A stretch of DNA of 64,000 nucleotides. It comes from Herbaspirillum sp. GTDB lineage: Bacteria > Pseudomonadota > Gammaproteobacteria > Burkholderiales > Burkholderiaceae_D. The translations under genes and the position numbers were made by a program. Shown piece by piece: positions 16,546 to 25,473 of the stretch. Below the pieces are notes generated by a model that searched no databases, was not told the DNA's origin, and was given only the letters and a program-made list of their open reading frames with translations. The stretch is from positions 496,001-560,000 of the forward strand of contig NZ_JAGIBI010000001.1 in assembly GCF_017744395.1 (NCBI RefSeq). Reading direction: 5' to 3'. Positions within the stretch are counted from its first letter, which is position 1. Each line of letters starts with the position of its first letter.

Positions 16546-18111
16546 ATGTCGCCAACCGATTCCCCATCTCAAACTACTCCCTTGCTGGTCCTGTCGGGCA
16601 TCGGCAAGAGCTACGCTACGCCGGTGCTGGAAGGCATCGACCTGCAACTGCGCGCCGGCCAGGTGCTGGCGCTGACCGGCGAAAACGGCGCCGGCAAGAG
16701 CACCTTGTCCAAGATCGTGTGCGGCCTGGTCGAGGCCAGCGCCGGCCGGATGTCGCTGGACGGCCAGCCCTACGCGCCAGGCTCGCGCACCGAGGCCGAA
16801 GCGCTGGGCATCCGCATGGTGATGCAGGAGCTCAACCTCATTCCCACGCTCAGCATCGCCGAAAACCTGTTCCTGGAAAAGCTGCCGCAGCGTTTCGGCT
16901 GGATCGACCGCAAGAAGCTGGCCGCCGCCGCGCAAGTGCAGATGGAAGCGGTCGGCCTGGGCGAGCTCGACCCGTGGACGCCGGTGGGCGAACTGGGCCT
17001 GGGCCACCAGCAGATGGTGGAGATCGCGCGCAACCTGATCGGCAGCTGCCGCTGCCTGGTGCTGGACGAGCCTACCGCCATGCTGACCAGCCGCGAGGTG
17101 GAGCTGCTGTTCTCGCGCATCGAAAAGCTGCGCGCCGAGGGCGTGGCCATCATCTATATTTCGCACCGGCTGGAAGAACTCAAGCGCATCGCCGACCGCA
17201 TCGTGGTGCTGCGCGACGGCCGCCTGGTATGCGACGAGGACATCACCCGCCACAGCACCGAGCAATTGGTGCAGATGATGGCCGGCGAGCTGACCAAGGT
17301 CGACCTCGATACCGAACATCGCCGCATCGGCGCGCCGCTGCTCAAGGTGCGCGGGCTGGGCCGCAGCGGCGCCGTGCAGCCGGCCAGCTTCGACCTGCAC
17401 AGCGGGGAGATCCTCGGCGTGGCCGGGCTGATCGGCTCCGGCCGCACCGAATTGCTGCGCCTGATCTTCGGCGCCGACCGCGCCGACAGCGGCGAAGTCT
17501 TCATCGGCGACGCCGCGCGCGCAGCCGACCTGCGCAGCCCCAGGCATGCGGTCAGGACCGGCATCGCCATGGTCACGGAAGATCGCAAGGGGCAGGGCCT
17601 GCTGCTGCCGCAATCGATCAGCGTCAACACTTCGCTGGCCGACCTGGGGCGCGTCAGCCGCGCCGGCGTGCTCGATCATGACGCCGAAGACGGCGCCGCG
17701 CGCGAATTCGTCGGCAAGCTGCGTATCCGCTCCAACCATGTCGGCCAGGCGGCCGGCGAGCTGTCCGGCGGCAACCAGCAGAAAGTCGTGATTGCGCGCT
17801 GGCTGTACCGCGATTGCCCGGTGATGCTGTTCGACGAACCAACGCGCGGCATCGATATCGGCGCCAAGGCCGATATCTACAAGCTGTTCGCCGAACTGTC
17901 AGCGCAGGGCAAGGGGCTGCTGGTGGTGTCCAGCGACCTGCGCGAGCTGATGCAAATCTGCGACCGTATCGCCGTCATGAGCGCCGGGCGCATCGTCGAG
18001 ACCTTTGCCCGTACCGACTGGTCGCAGGAACGCATCCTGGCCGCGGCCTTCAGCGGCTACGTGGGCCGGCAGGAAGCCGGCGCCGCCGAGCATGCCGGGA
18101 ACGCTGCCTGA
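16546..18111 (+). CDS. rbsA: Ribose ABC transporter ATP-binding protein (two ABC domains)
   Basis: About 521 residues with tandem ATPase domains. The first has Walker A at 45-52 (GENGAGKST), signature LGLGHQQMVEIAR and Walker B LVLDEPTAML. The second has a degenerate Walker A (GLIGSGRTELLR, near 295), signature LSGGNQQKVVIARW and Walker [15 protein letters not shown]. That asymmetry is normal for RbsA/MglA/XylG. The start is uncertain: ATG 16546 and ATG 16522 are both possible and neither has a strong ribosome-binding site. It lies between the binding protein and permease genes. Confidence 0.92.
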   Translation: MSPTDSPSQTTPLLVLSGIGKSYATPVLEGIDLQLRAGQVLALTGENGAGKSTLSKIVCGLVEASAGRMSLDGQPYAPGSRTEAEALGIRMVMQELNLIPTLSIAENLFLEKLPQRFGWIDRKKLAAAAQVQMEAVGLGELDPWTPVGELGLGHQQMVEIARNLIGSCRCLVLDEPTAMLTSREVELLFSRIEKLRAEGVAIIYISHRLEELKRIADRIVVLRDGRLVCDEDITRHSTEQLVQMMAGELTKVDLDTEHRRIGAPLLKVRGLGRSGAVQPASFDLHSGEILGVAGLIGSGRTELLRLIFGADRADSGEVFIGDAARAADLRSPRHAVRTGIAMVTEDRKGQGLLLPQSISVNTSLADLGRVSRAGVLDHDAEDGAAREFVGKLRIRSNHVGQAAGELSGGNQQKVVIARWLYRDCPVMLFDEPTRGIDIGAKADIYKLFAELSAQGKGLLVVSSDLRELMQICDRIAVMSAGRIVETFARTDWSQERILAAAFSGYVGRQEAGAAEHAGNAA

Positions 18112-18160
18112 GGCGCAGGCTTCTTCTTTACCAGTACAGAACAACACAGAGAACCGAAAC

Positions 18161-19132
18161 ATGTCGACTTCGTCCAACCGCCGCCAGACCGCACTGGCCG
18201 GCTTCAAGAACTACACCGGACTGGTCATCGCGCTGCTGGCGATGTGCGCGATGTTCGCCTTCCTGAGCGAGAACTTCCTGTCCGCCGCCACCTTCATCAC
18301 GCTGTCCAACGACATCCCGCCGCTGGTGGTGATGGCGGTGGGCATGACCTTCATCCTGATCATCGGCGGCATCGACCTGTCGGTCGGCTCGGTGATGGCG
18401 CTGGCGGCCTCGATACTGTCCATGGCCATGGTGCGCTGGGGCTGGCCGCTGTACGCCGCCGCGCCCCTGGGCGTGGTGGTGGCCGCCGCTTGCGGCACGG
18501 TGACCGGGATGATCTCGGTGCACTGGCGCATCCCATCCTTCATCGTCTCGCTGGGCGTGCTGGAAATCGCCCGCGGGCTGGCCTACCAGGTCACCAATTC
18601 GCGCACCGAATACATCGGCAGCGCGGTCGACGTGGTCAGCTCGCCGATCCTGCTGGGCATGTCGCCAGCCTTCCTGTCGGCCATCGCCATCGTGGTGGCG
18701 GCGCACCTGGTGCTGACCCGCACCGTGCTGGGCCGCTACTGGATCGGCATCGGCACCAACCAGGAGGCGGTGCGGCTGTCGGGCGTGAACCCCAATCCCA
18801 GCAAGGTGCTGGCCTTCGCCCTGATGGGCGCGTTCGCCGGCATCGCCGCGCTGTTCCAGGTCTCGCGCCTGGAGGCGGCCGATCCCAACGGCGGCGTCGG
18901 CATGGAGCTGCAGGTCATCGCGGCGGTGGTGATCGGCGGCACCAGCCTGATGGGCGGACGCGGCTCCATCATCAGCACCTTCATCGGCGTGCTGATCATC
19001 TCGGTGCTGGAGGCCGGCCTGGCGCAGATCGGCGTTTCCGAACCGATGAAGCGTATCATCACGGGCGCAGTCATCGTCGCAGCGGTGATCCTCGACACCT
19101 ATCGCCGTCGCGGCGAGCGCAACGGCCGCTAA
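18161..19132 (+). CDS. rbsC: Ribose ABC transporter permease
   Basis: 323 residues, about eight to ten transmembrane helices, with the BPD_transp_2 family hallmarks: IGGIDLSVGSVMALAAS, SLGVLEIARGLAY, GTNQEAVRLSGVN, and GGTSLMGGRGSIISTFIGVL near the C-terminus. ATG 18161 follows rbsA by 49 bp. It would form the homodimeric channel driven by RbsA. Confidence 0.93.
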   Translation: MSTSSNRRQTALAGFKNYTGLVIALLAMCAMFAFLSENFLSAATFITLSNDIPPLVVMAVGMTFILIIGGIDLSVGSVMALAASILSMAMVRWGWPLYAAAPLGVVVAAACGTVTGMISVHWRIPSFIVSLGVLEIARGLAYQVTNSRTEYIGSAVDVVSSPILLGMSPAFLSAIAIVVAAHLVLTRTVLGRYWIGIGTNQEAVRLSGVNPNPSKVLAFALMGAFAGIAALFQVSRLEAADPNGGVGMELQVIAAVVIGGTSLMGGRGSIISTFIGVLIISVLEAGLAQIGVSEPMKRIITGAVIVAAVILDTYRRRGERNGR

Positions 19133-19154
19133 GCGCCGGGCATCTGAATTTGTT

Positions 19155-20153
19155 ATGGCAACCATCAAGGACGTCGCACGGCTGGCCGGGGTTTCCTTCA
19201 CCACGGTCTCGCACGTGCTCAACGAGACGCGGCCGGTCAGCCCCGAGGCGCGCCAGCGCGTGCTCAGCGCGGTCGAAGAGCTGGCCTACGTGCCCAGCGC
19301 GCTGGCGCGTTCGCTCAAGAGCAAGGTGACCGGCAGTATCGGCCTGATCATCCCCAACAATACCAACCCATATTTCTCGGAGCTGGCGCGCGGCATCGAA
19401 GACTTCTGCTACGGCGCCGGCTACAGCGTCATCCTGTGCAACTCCGACGACGATGCCGACAAGCAGAACGACTACCTGCAGGTGCTGCTGACCAAGCGCT
19501 GCGACGGCCTGATCATCGCCACCCTGACGCAGACCGACCACGCGCTGCTGGGCCGGCTGAAAATCCCCACCGTGCTGCTGGACCGCGCGCCCAAGGAACT
19601 GAAGATCGACCTGGTCAGCACCGACAACGTACAGGGCGGCCGCTTGGCGGCGCAGCACCTGCTGGCCCTGAAGCGCCGGCGCCTGGCCTGCATCGCCGGG
19701 CCGCGCGGGCTGGCGCTGTCGGACGAACGCGTTGGCGGCTTTCGCGACAGCGTCGAGCAGCAGGGCGCCCGGCTGGCACCGGCGGCCGTGCTGCATGCCG
19801 ACTTCACCAGCATCGGCGGCTACCGCGCGGCGATGCAGCTATTGCAGGCGCAGCCGGCGCCGGACGCCATCTTCTGCTGCAACGACCTGATGGCTATCGG
19901 CGTGCTGCGCGCGGCCGGGGAGCTTGGCATCGCCGTACCGGAGGCGCTGTCGGTGGTCGGCTTCGACGATATCGAACTGGCCCAGTTCGTGCATCCGCCG
20001 CTGACCACGGTGGCGCAGAACACGCGCCAACTCGGCAACCTGACCGCGCAATGCCTGCTGGAACGCATTGCCGATCCCAAACGCCCCATCCGGCGCGAAA
20101 CGGTCGCGCCGCAATTGCAAGTCAGGGGCTCGACAGCCCCGCTTTTGAAATGA
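19155..20153 (+). CDS. rbsR: LacI-family transcriptional regulator of the ribose operon
   Basis: 332 residues. The N-terminal HTH is IKDVARLAGVSFTTVSHVLNE with hinge helix ALARSLKSK at about 50-58, followed by a periplasmic-binding-protein-like effector domain (GSIGLIIPNNTNPYFSEL, ...SVVGFDDIELAQFVHPPLTTV). The hinge Leu that intercalates at a central CG step is present, in agreement with the CG-centred palindrome at 15434-15449. It probably represses the operon in the absence of ribose and, being inside it, is subject to negative feedback. It lies between rbsC and rbsK. Confidence 0.92.
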   Translation: MATIKDVARLAGVSFTTVSHVLNETRPVSPEARQRVLSAVEELAYVPSALARSLKSKVTGSIGLIIPNNTNPYFSELARGIEDFCYGAGYSVILCNSDDDADKQNDYLQVLLTKRCDGLIIATLTQTDHALLGRLKIPTVLLDRAPKELKIDLVSTDNVQGGRLAAQHLLALKRRRLACIAGPRGLALSDERVGGFRDSVEQQGARLAPAAVLHADFTSIGGYRAAMQLLQAQPAPDAIFCCNDLMAIGVLRAAGELGIAVPEALSVVGFDDIELAQFVHPPLTTVAQNTRQLGNLTAQCLLERIADPKRPIRRETVAPQLQVRGSTAPLLK

Positions 20154-20166
20154 GTACTCAAACACC

Positions 20167-21066
20167 ATGATCGTCATCATCGGCAGCATCAACATGGATC
20201 TGGTCTTGCGCGTGCCGCGCATGCCCATGCCCGGCGAAACCCTGGCCGGCGGCAAGTTCATGACCATTCCCGGCGGCAAGGGCGCCAACCAGGCCGTGGC
20301 CTGCGCGCGCCTGTGCCAGGAAGGCACGCCGGTCGCCATGGTCGCCTGCCTGGGCGGGGACGCCTTCGGCAGCCAGATGCGCGCCTCGATTGTCGCCAAC
20401 GGCATCGATGACCGCTACATCGCCGACATCGCCGACGAAGCCACCGGCATCGCTTCCATCCTGGTCGACGACCGGGCCCAGAACAGCATCGTCCTGGCCG
20501 CCGGCGCCAATGGCCGCCTGGACGTGGCCCAGCTGGAACGGGCGCGCGAACTGATCGCCTCGGCTTCCATCGTGCTGCTGCAACTGGAAGTGCCGATGCC
20601 GGTCGTCGCGCACGCCGTCGACATGGCGCATGCGCTGGGCAAGACCGTGGTGCTCAATCCCGCGCCGGCGCAAGCCTTGCCGGCGGGGATGCTGGAGAAG
20701 ATCGACTACCTCATCCTGAACGAGATCGAGGCGGCGATGCTGGCGGAAGAGGAATCCGACGACATCCCCATGCTGGCGGCGAAGCTGCGCTCGCGCGGCG
20801 CCCGCAACGTGGTGGTGACCTTGGGCGAGAAGGGCGTATACGGCCACTTCGAGCGGGCCGGCGCGCGCCATCTGGATGCGCAGGCGGTCAAGGCGGTCGA
20901 TACGACCGCCGCCGGCGACACCTTCATCGGCGGCTTCATCGCCGCGCTTAATGCCGGCCGCGACGAGTTCACCGCCATCGTCTATGGCCAGGCTGCCGCC
21001 GCCATCAGCGTCACCCGCACCGGCGCCCAGACCTCCATCCCGACGCGCGACGAAGTGCGCCTGTAA
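20167..21066 (+). CDS. rbsK: Ribokinase
   Basis: 299 residues, PfkB-family sugar kinase. The substrate-binding GGKGANQAVACARL is near residue 38, and the catalytic base lies in AVDTTAAGDTFIGGF near residue 245. It phosphorylates D-ribose at O5 with ATP to feed the pentose phosphate pathway. The start ATG 20167 lies 13 bp after the regulator stop. Length matches E. coli RbsK (309) closely. Confidence 0.94.
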   Translation: MIVIIGSINMDLVLRVPRMPMPGETLAGGKFMTIPGGKGANQAVACARLCQEGTPVAMVACLGGDAFGSQMRASIVANGIDDRYIADIADEATGIASILVDDRAQNSIVLAAGANGRLDVAQLERARELIASASIVLLQLEVPMPVVAHAVDMAHALGKTVVLNPAPAQALPAGMLEKIDYLILNEIEAAMLAEEESDDIPMLAAKLRSRGARNVVVTLGEKGVYGHFERAGARHLDAQAVKAVDTTAAGDTFIGGFIAALNAGRDEFTAIVYGQAAAAISVTRTGAQTSIPTRDEVRL

Positions 21067-21091
21067 GCTGCCGTATCACCAAGGAAAAAAC

Positions 21092-21484
21092 ATGAAGAAA
21101 ACACCGCTGCTCAATGCCGCCATCTCGCAAGTGATCGCTTCCATGGGGCATGGCGACACGCTCGTCATCGGCGATGCCGGCTTGCCTGCGCCCGCCGGCG
21201 TACCGGTGATCGACCTGGCGCTGACGCCGGGTATTCCCGGTTTCATGGATACGCTCAAGACCATCCTGGCCGAACTGCAAGTGGAGCATCACGTGCTGGC
21301 GCAGGAACTGGCGCAGCGCAGCCCGGCATTGGCCGCGCAGATCGGGGCACTGGGATTGCCGGGGACGCAGCTGGTGCCGCATGAAGAATTCAAGCAGCGC
21401 ACGCGCCAGGCGCGCGCTTTCATCCGTACCGGCGAGTGCACGCCTTACGCCAACATCATCCTGTCTTCCGGCGTGGTGTTCTGA
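21092..21484 (+). CDS. rbsD: D-ribose pyranase
   Basis: 130 residues. Catalytic His20 lies in MGHGDTLVIGDAG, and the C-terminal GECTPYANIILSSGVVF is diagnostic. It interconverts beta-pyranose and beta-furanose ribose so that the furanose form is available to ribokinase. AAGGAAAAAAC sets ATG 21092. It is the last gene of the ribose operon, and its stop codon directly abuts the stop of the convergent prpF. Confidence 0.95.
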   Translation: MKKTPLLNAAISQVIASMGHGDTLVIGDAGLPAPAGVPVIDLALTPGIPGFMDTLKTILAELQVEHHVLAQELAQRSPALAAQIGALGLPGTQLVPHEEFKQRTRQARAFIRTGECTPYANIILSSGVVF

Positions 21485-22675
21485 TCAGAACGCGTCGCCC
21501 GGCACCCGCACCCAGCCCTCCATCAATACCCGCGCGCTGCGGCTCATGATGGCCTTGGTCACTACCCACTGTCCGTTTTCCAGCTTGGCCTCGGCGCCTA
21601 CCCGCAGCGTGCCGGAGGGATGGCCGAAGCGCACGTTGTTGCGCTCGCCGCCGCCCGCCGCCAGGTTCACCAGCGTGCCGGGGATCGCCGCGGCGGTGCC
21701 GATGGCGACGGCGGCGGTGCCCATCATCGCGTGGTGCAGCTTGCCCATCGACAGGGCGCGCACCAGTACGTCAGTGTCCTTGGTCGTGACCGGCTTGCCG
21801 CTGGAGGAGATGTAATCCTTCGGCCTGGCCACGAACGCCACCTTGGGCGTGTGCTGGCGGGTGGCGGCTTCTTCCACCTTGGAAATCAGGCCCATGCGGA
21901 TGGCGCCGTGCGCGCGGATAGTCTCGAAGCGCGCCAGCGCGGCCGGGTCGCCGTTGATGGCGTCCTGCAGTTCGGTGCCGGTGTAGCCGATGTCTTCGGC
22001 GTTGAGGAAGATGGTGGGGATGCCGGCATTGATCATGGTGGCCTGGAAGCTGCCCACGCCTGGCACTTCCAGCGTATCGACCACGTTCCCGGTCGGGAAC
22101 ATGGCGCCGCCGGCGCCTTCTTCGTCGGCGGCCGGATCCATGAATTCCAGTTGCACTTCGGCGGCCGGGAAGGTCACGCCGTCCAGTTCGAAGTCGCCAG
22201 TCTCCTGCACCTGGCCGTTGACGATGGGGACGTGGGCGACGATGGTCTTGCCGATATTGGCCTGCCAGATGCGCACCACGGCAATGCCGTTCTGCGGCAC
22301 TTTATCGGCTGCGACCAACCCGGCGGCGATGGCGAACGGGCCGACCGCGGCCGACAGGTTGCCGCAGTTGCCGCTCCAGTCGACGAAGTCCTTGTCGATC
22401 GAGACCTGGCCGAACAGGTAGTCGACGTCATGGCCGGGGCGGGCGCTCTTGGAAATGATCACCGTCTTGCTGGTGCTGGAAGTGGCGCCGCCCATGCCGT
22501 CGATCTGCTTGCCGTAGGGATCGGGGCTGCCGATCACGCGCTGCAGCAGCTTGTCGCGCGCGCGGCCCGGTACCCGGGCGGCTTCAGGCAGGTCGTCCAG
22601 CTTGAAGAACACGCCCTTGCTGGTGCCGCCGCGCAGGTAGGTGGCGGGGATGCGGATCTGGGGGGCTTGGCTCAT
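21485..22675 (-). CDS. prpF: 2-methylaconitate cis-trans isomerase PrpF
   Basis: 396 residues, diaminopimelate-epimerase fold. Characteristic stretches are ATYLRGGTSKGVFF at the N-terminus, IDGMGGATSSTSKTVI, and SGNCGNLSAAVGPFAI with the active-site Cys. It isomerises the trans product of AcnD to cis-2-methylaconitate in the 2-methylcitrate cycle for propionate. Downstream of acnD on the same strand, about 140 bp away across a palindromic repeat. Confidence 0.94.
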   Translation of the reverse strand: MSQAPQIRIPATYLRGGTSKGVFFKLDDLPEAARVPGRARDKLLQRVIGSPDPYGKQIDGMGGATSSTSKTVIISKSARPGHDVDYLFGQVSIDKDFVDWSGNCGNLSAAVGPFAIAAGLVAADKVPQNGIAVVRIWQANIGKTIVAHVPIVNGQVQETGDFELDGVTFPAAEVQLEFMDPAADEEGAGGAMFPTGNVVDTLEVPGVGSFQATMINAGIPTIFLNAEDIGYTGTELQDAINGDPAALARFETIRAHGAIRMGLISKVEEAATRQHTPKVAFVARPKDYISSSGKPVTTKDTDVLVRALSMGKLHHAMMGTAAVAIGTAAAIPGTLVNLAAGGGERNNVRFGHPSGTLRVGAEAKLENGQWVVTKAIMSRSARVLMEGWVRVPGDAF

Positions 22676-22697
22676 GCTTGCATTCCTTTTCTTTTTG

Positions 22698-22792
22698 CCC
22701 GTTCGGGCTGAGTAGCCGCTTTAGCGGCGTATCGAAGCCAGCGCACCGAAGCTGCCCTTCGATACGCGCTGCGCGCTACTCAGGGCGAACGG
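22698..22792. repeat. Long imperfect inverted repeat (REP/BIME-like) between acnD and prpF
   Basis: The left arm CCCGTTCGGGCTGAGTAGCC ... GTATCGAAG and the right arm CTTCGATACGCG ... CTACTCAGGGCGAACGG are near-perfect reverse complements. Each arm also contains its own small hairpin (CCGCTTTAGCGG and GCGCTGCGCGC). A folded RNA would form a long stem. This type of dispersed palindrome is common between genes in betaproteobacteria. It could protect or terminate the acnD transcript before prpF. Confidence 0.75.
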
Positions 22793-22813
22793 AGTCACTG
22801 CTTCAGAGATCCA

Positions 22814-25435
22814 TCAAACCGACTTGCGGTCGTTTTTGCCGGCATTGGCCGAGGCTTCCAAAAAGTCCTGCGCAAACCGCTGCAGCACGCCGCCGGCTTC
22901 ATAGATCGACACTTCCTCGGCGGTGTCCAGGCGGCAGGTCACCGGCACTTCGACGCGTTCGCCGTTCTTGCGGTGGATCACCAGCGTCAGGTCGGCGCGC
23001 GGGCGGCGCTCGCCGATCACGTCATAGGTCTCGGTGCCGTCGATGGCATAGGTGTTGCGGTTCTCGCCGGCCTTGAACTCCAGCGGCAGCACGCCCATGC
23101 CGATCAGGTTGGTGCGGTGGATGCGTTCGAAGCCCTCGGCCACGATGGCTTCCACGCCGGCCAGGCGCACGCCCTTGGCGGCCCAGTCACGCGAGGAGCC
23201 CTGGCCGTAGTCGGCGCCGGCGATGATGATCAGCGGCTGCTTGCGCTCCATGTAGGCTTCGATGGTTTCCCACATGCGCATCACTTTGCCTTCCGGCTCC
23301 AGGCGCGCCAGCGAGCCTTGCTTCACGCTGCCGTCTTCCTTCCGCACCATCTCGTTGAACAGCTTGGGGTTGGCGAAAGTGGCGCGCTGCGCGGTCAGGT
23401 GGTCGCCGCGGTGGGTGGCGTAGGAGTTGAAGTCTTCTTCCGGCAAGCCCATCTTGTGCAGGTATTCGCCGGCCGCGCTGTCCATCAGGATCGCGTTGGA
23501 CGGCGACAGGTGGTCGGTGGTGATGTTGTCGCCCAGGACCGCCAGCGGACGCATGCCGCGCAGCGTGCGCTCGCCGGCCAGCGCGCCTTCCCAGTAGGGC
23601 GGGCGGCGGATGTAGGTGCTTTGCGGGCGCCAGTCGTAGAGCGGGCTCACGGCCTGGCTGCGGTCGACGCGGGCGGCGAACATCGGGGTGTAGACGTTGC
23701 GGAACTGCTGCGGCTTGACGGCGGCCTTGACCACTTCGTCGATTTCCTCATCGGACGGCCAGATGTCTTTCAGGCGGATTTCACGGCCGTCGGCGGTGGT
23801 GCCCAGCACATCCTGCTCGATGTCGAAGCGGATGGTGCCGGCGATCGCATAGGCCACCACCAGCGGCGGCGAGGCCAGGAAGGCCTGCTTGGCGTACGGG
23901 TGGATGCGGCCGTCGAAGTTACGGTTGCCCGACAGCACGGCGGTGCTGTACAGGTCGCGGTCGATGATCTCCTGCTGGATCTTGGGATCGAGCGCGCCGG
24001 ACATGCCGTTGCAGGTGGTGCAGGCGAAGGCGACGATGCCGAAGCCCAGCTTTTCCAGGTCGGCGGTCAGGCCGGCTTCCTGCAGGTACAGTTCGACCGC
24101 CTTCGATCCCGGCGCGAGGGAACTCTTGACCCACGGCTTGCGCTCCAGTCCCAGGCGGTTGGCGTTGCGCGCCAGCAGGCCGGCGGCGATCACGTTGCGC
24201 GGGTTGCTGGTGTTGGTGCAGCTGGTAATGGCGGCGATGATGACGGCGCCGTCGGGCATCTTGCCCGGCTCGTTCTCCACCTTGCCGGCGATGCCTTGCG
24301 CGGCCAGTTCCGACACCGGCAGGCGCTTGTGCGGGTTGCTCGGGCCGGCCAGCGTGCGCACCACGGTCGACAGGTCGAAGCGCAGCACGCGTTCGTATTC
24401 GGCGTTTTTCAGGCTGTCGGACCACAGGCCGGTTTCCCTGGCATAGGTTTCCACCAGCTTGACCTGTTCGTCGTCACGGCCGGTCAGCTTCAGGTAGTCG
24501 ATGGTCTGCTGGTCGATCGAGAACATGGCGGCGGTGGCGCCGTATTCCGGGGCCATGTTGGAGATCGTGGCGCGGTCGCCCAAGGTCAGGCTGGAAGCGC
24601 CCTCGCCGTAGAACTCCAGGTAGGCGCCAACCACTTTCTGCTTGCGCAGGAACTCGGTCAGCGACAGCACGATGTCGGTGGCGGTGATGCCGGGCTGGCG
24701 GCGGCCGGTCAGCTCGACGCCGACGATGTCCGGCAGGCGCATCCAGGAGGCGCGTCCCAGCATCACGTTCTCGGCTTCCAGGCCGCCCACGCCGATGGCG
24801 ATCACGCCCAGCGCGTCCACGTGCGGAGTGTGGCTGTCGGTGCCGACCAGGGTGTCGGGGAAGGCCACGCCGTCCTTGGTGTAGATCACCGGCGACATCT
24901 TCTCCAGGTTGATCTGGTGCATGATGCCGTTGCCGGGCGGGATCACGTCGACGTTTTCAAAGGCCAGCTTGGTCCAGTCGATGAAGTGGAAGCGGTCTTC
25001 GTTGCGGCGATCCTCGATGGCGCGGTTCTTGGCGAAGGCCTGCGGGTCGTCGCCGCCGCATTCCACCGCCAGCGAGTGGTCCACGATCAGTTGCACCGGC
25101 ACCACCGGGTTGACCTTGGCAGGGTCGCCGCCCATGTCGGCGATCGCATCGCGCAGGCCGGCCAGGTCCACCAGCGCGGTCTGGCCCAGGATGTCATGGC
25201 ATACCACGCGCGCCGGGAACCACGGGAAATCGAGGTCGCGCTTGCGCTCGATCAGCTGGCGCAGCGAGTCGGTCAGGGTAGCCGGATCGCAGCGGCGCAC
25301 CAGGTTCTCGGCCAGCACGCGCGAAGTGTAGGGCAGGCCGGCCCAGGCGCCGGGCTTGATGGCGTCGACGGCGGCACGGGCGTCGAAGTAGTCCAGTTTG
25401 GTGCCGGGCAGTTGCTTGCGGTATTGAGTGTTCAT
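22814..25435 (-). CDS. acnD: 2-methylisocitrate dehydratase, Fe/S-dependent (AcnD)
   Basis: 873 residues, aconitase A-type. The three [4Fe-4S] cysteines are visible in AITSCTNTSNPRN and AFACTTCNGMSG. The C-terminal swivel domain has GADYGQGSSRDWAAKG. AcnD dehydrates 2-methylcitrate to the trans isomer of 2-methylaconitate and needs PrpF, encoded next. That pairing separates it from AcnA (which is similar in length). ATG 25435 starts MNTQYRKQLPGTKLDYFD; the frame is open further upstream through the intergenic space. Confidence 0.92.
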   Translation of the reverse strand: MNTQYRKQLPGTKLDYFDARAAVDAIKPGAWAGLPYTSRVLAENLVRRCDPATLTDSLRQLIERKRDLDFPWFPARVVCHDILGQTALVDLAGLRDAIADMGGDPAKVNPVVPVQLIVDHSLAVECGGDDPQAFAKNRAIEDRRNEDRFHFIDWTKLAFENVDVIPPGNGIMHQINLEKMSPVIYTKDGVAFPDTLVGTDSHTPHVDALGVIAIGVGGLEAENVMLGRASWMRLPDIVGVELTGRRQPGITATDIVLSLTEFLRKQKVVGAYLEFYGEGASSLTLGDRATISNMAPEYGATAAMFSIDQQTIDYLKLTGRDDEQVKLVETYARETGLWSDSLKNAEYERVLRFDLSTVVRTLAGPSNPHKRLPVSELAAQGIAGKVENEPGKMPDGAVIIAAITSCTNTSNPRNVIAAGLLARNANRLGLERKPWVKSSLAPGSKAVELYLQEAGLTADLEKLGFGIVAFACTTCNGMSGALDPKIQQEIIDRDLYSTAVLSGNRNFDGRIHPYAKQAFLASPPLVVAYAIAGTIRFDIEQDVLGTTADGREIRLKDIWPSDEEIDEVVKAAVKPQQFRNVYTPMFAARVDRSQAVSPLYDWRPQSTYIRRPPYWEGALAGERTLRGMRPLAVLGDNITTDHLSPSNAILMDSAAGEYLHKMGLPEEDFNSYATHRGDHLTAQRATFANPKLFNEMVRKEDGSVKQGSLARLEPEGKVMRMWETIEAYMERKQPLIIIAGADYGQGSSRDWAAKGVRLAGVEAIVAEGFERIHRTNLIGMGVLPLEFKAGENRNTYAIDGTETYDVIGERRPRADLTLVIHRKNGERVEVPVTCRLDTAEEVSIYEAGGVLQRFAQDFLEASANAGKNDRKSV

Positions 25436-25473
25436 GGCGGATGGCTCGTTGAGGTGGGTTCGATGTCGGGAAA

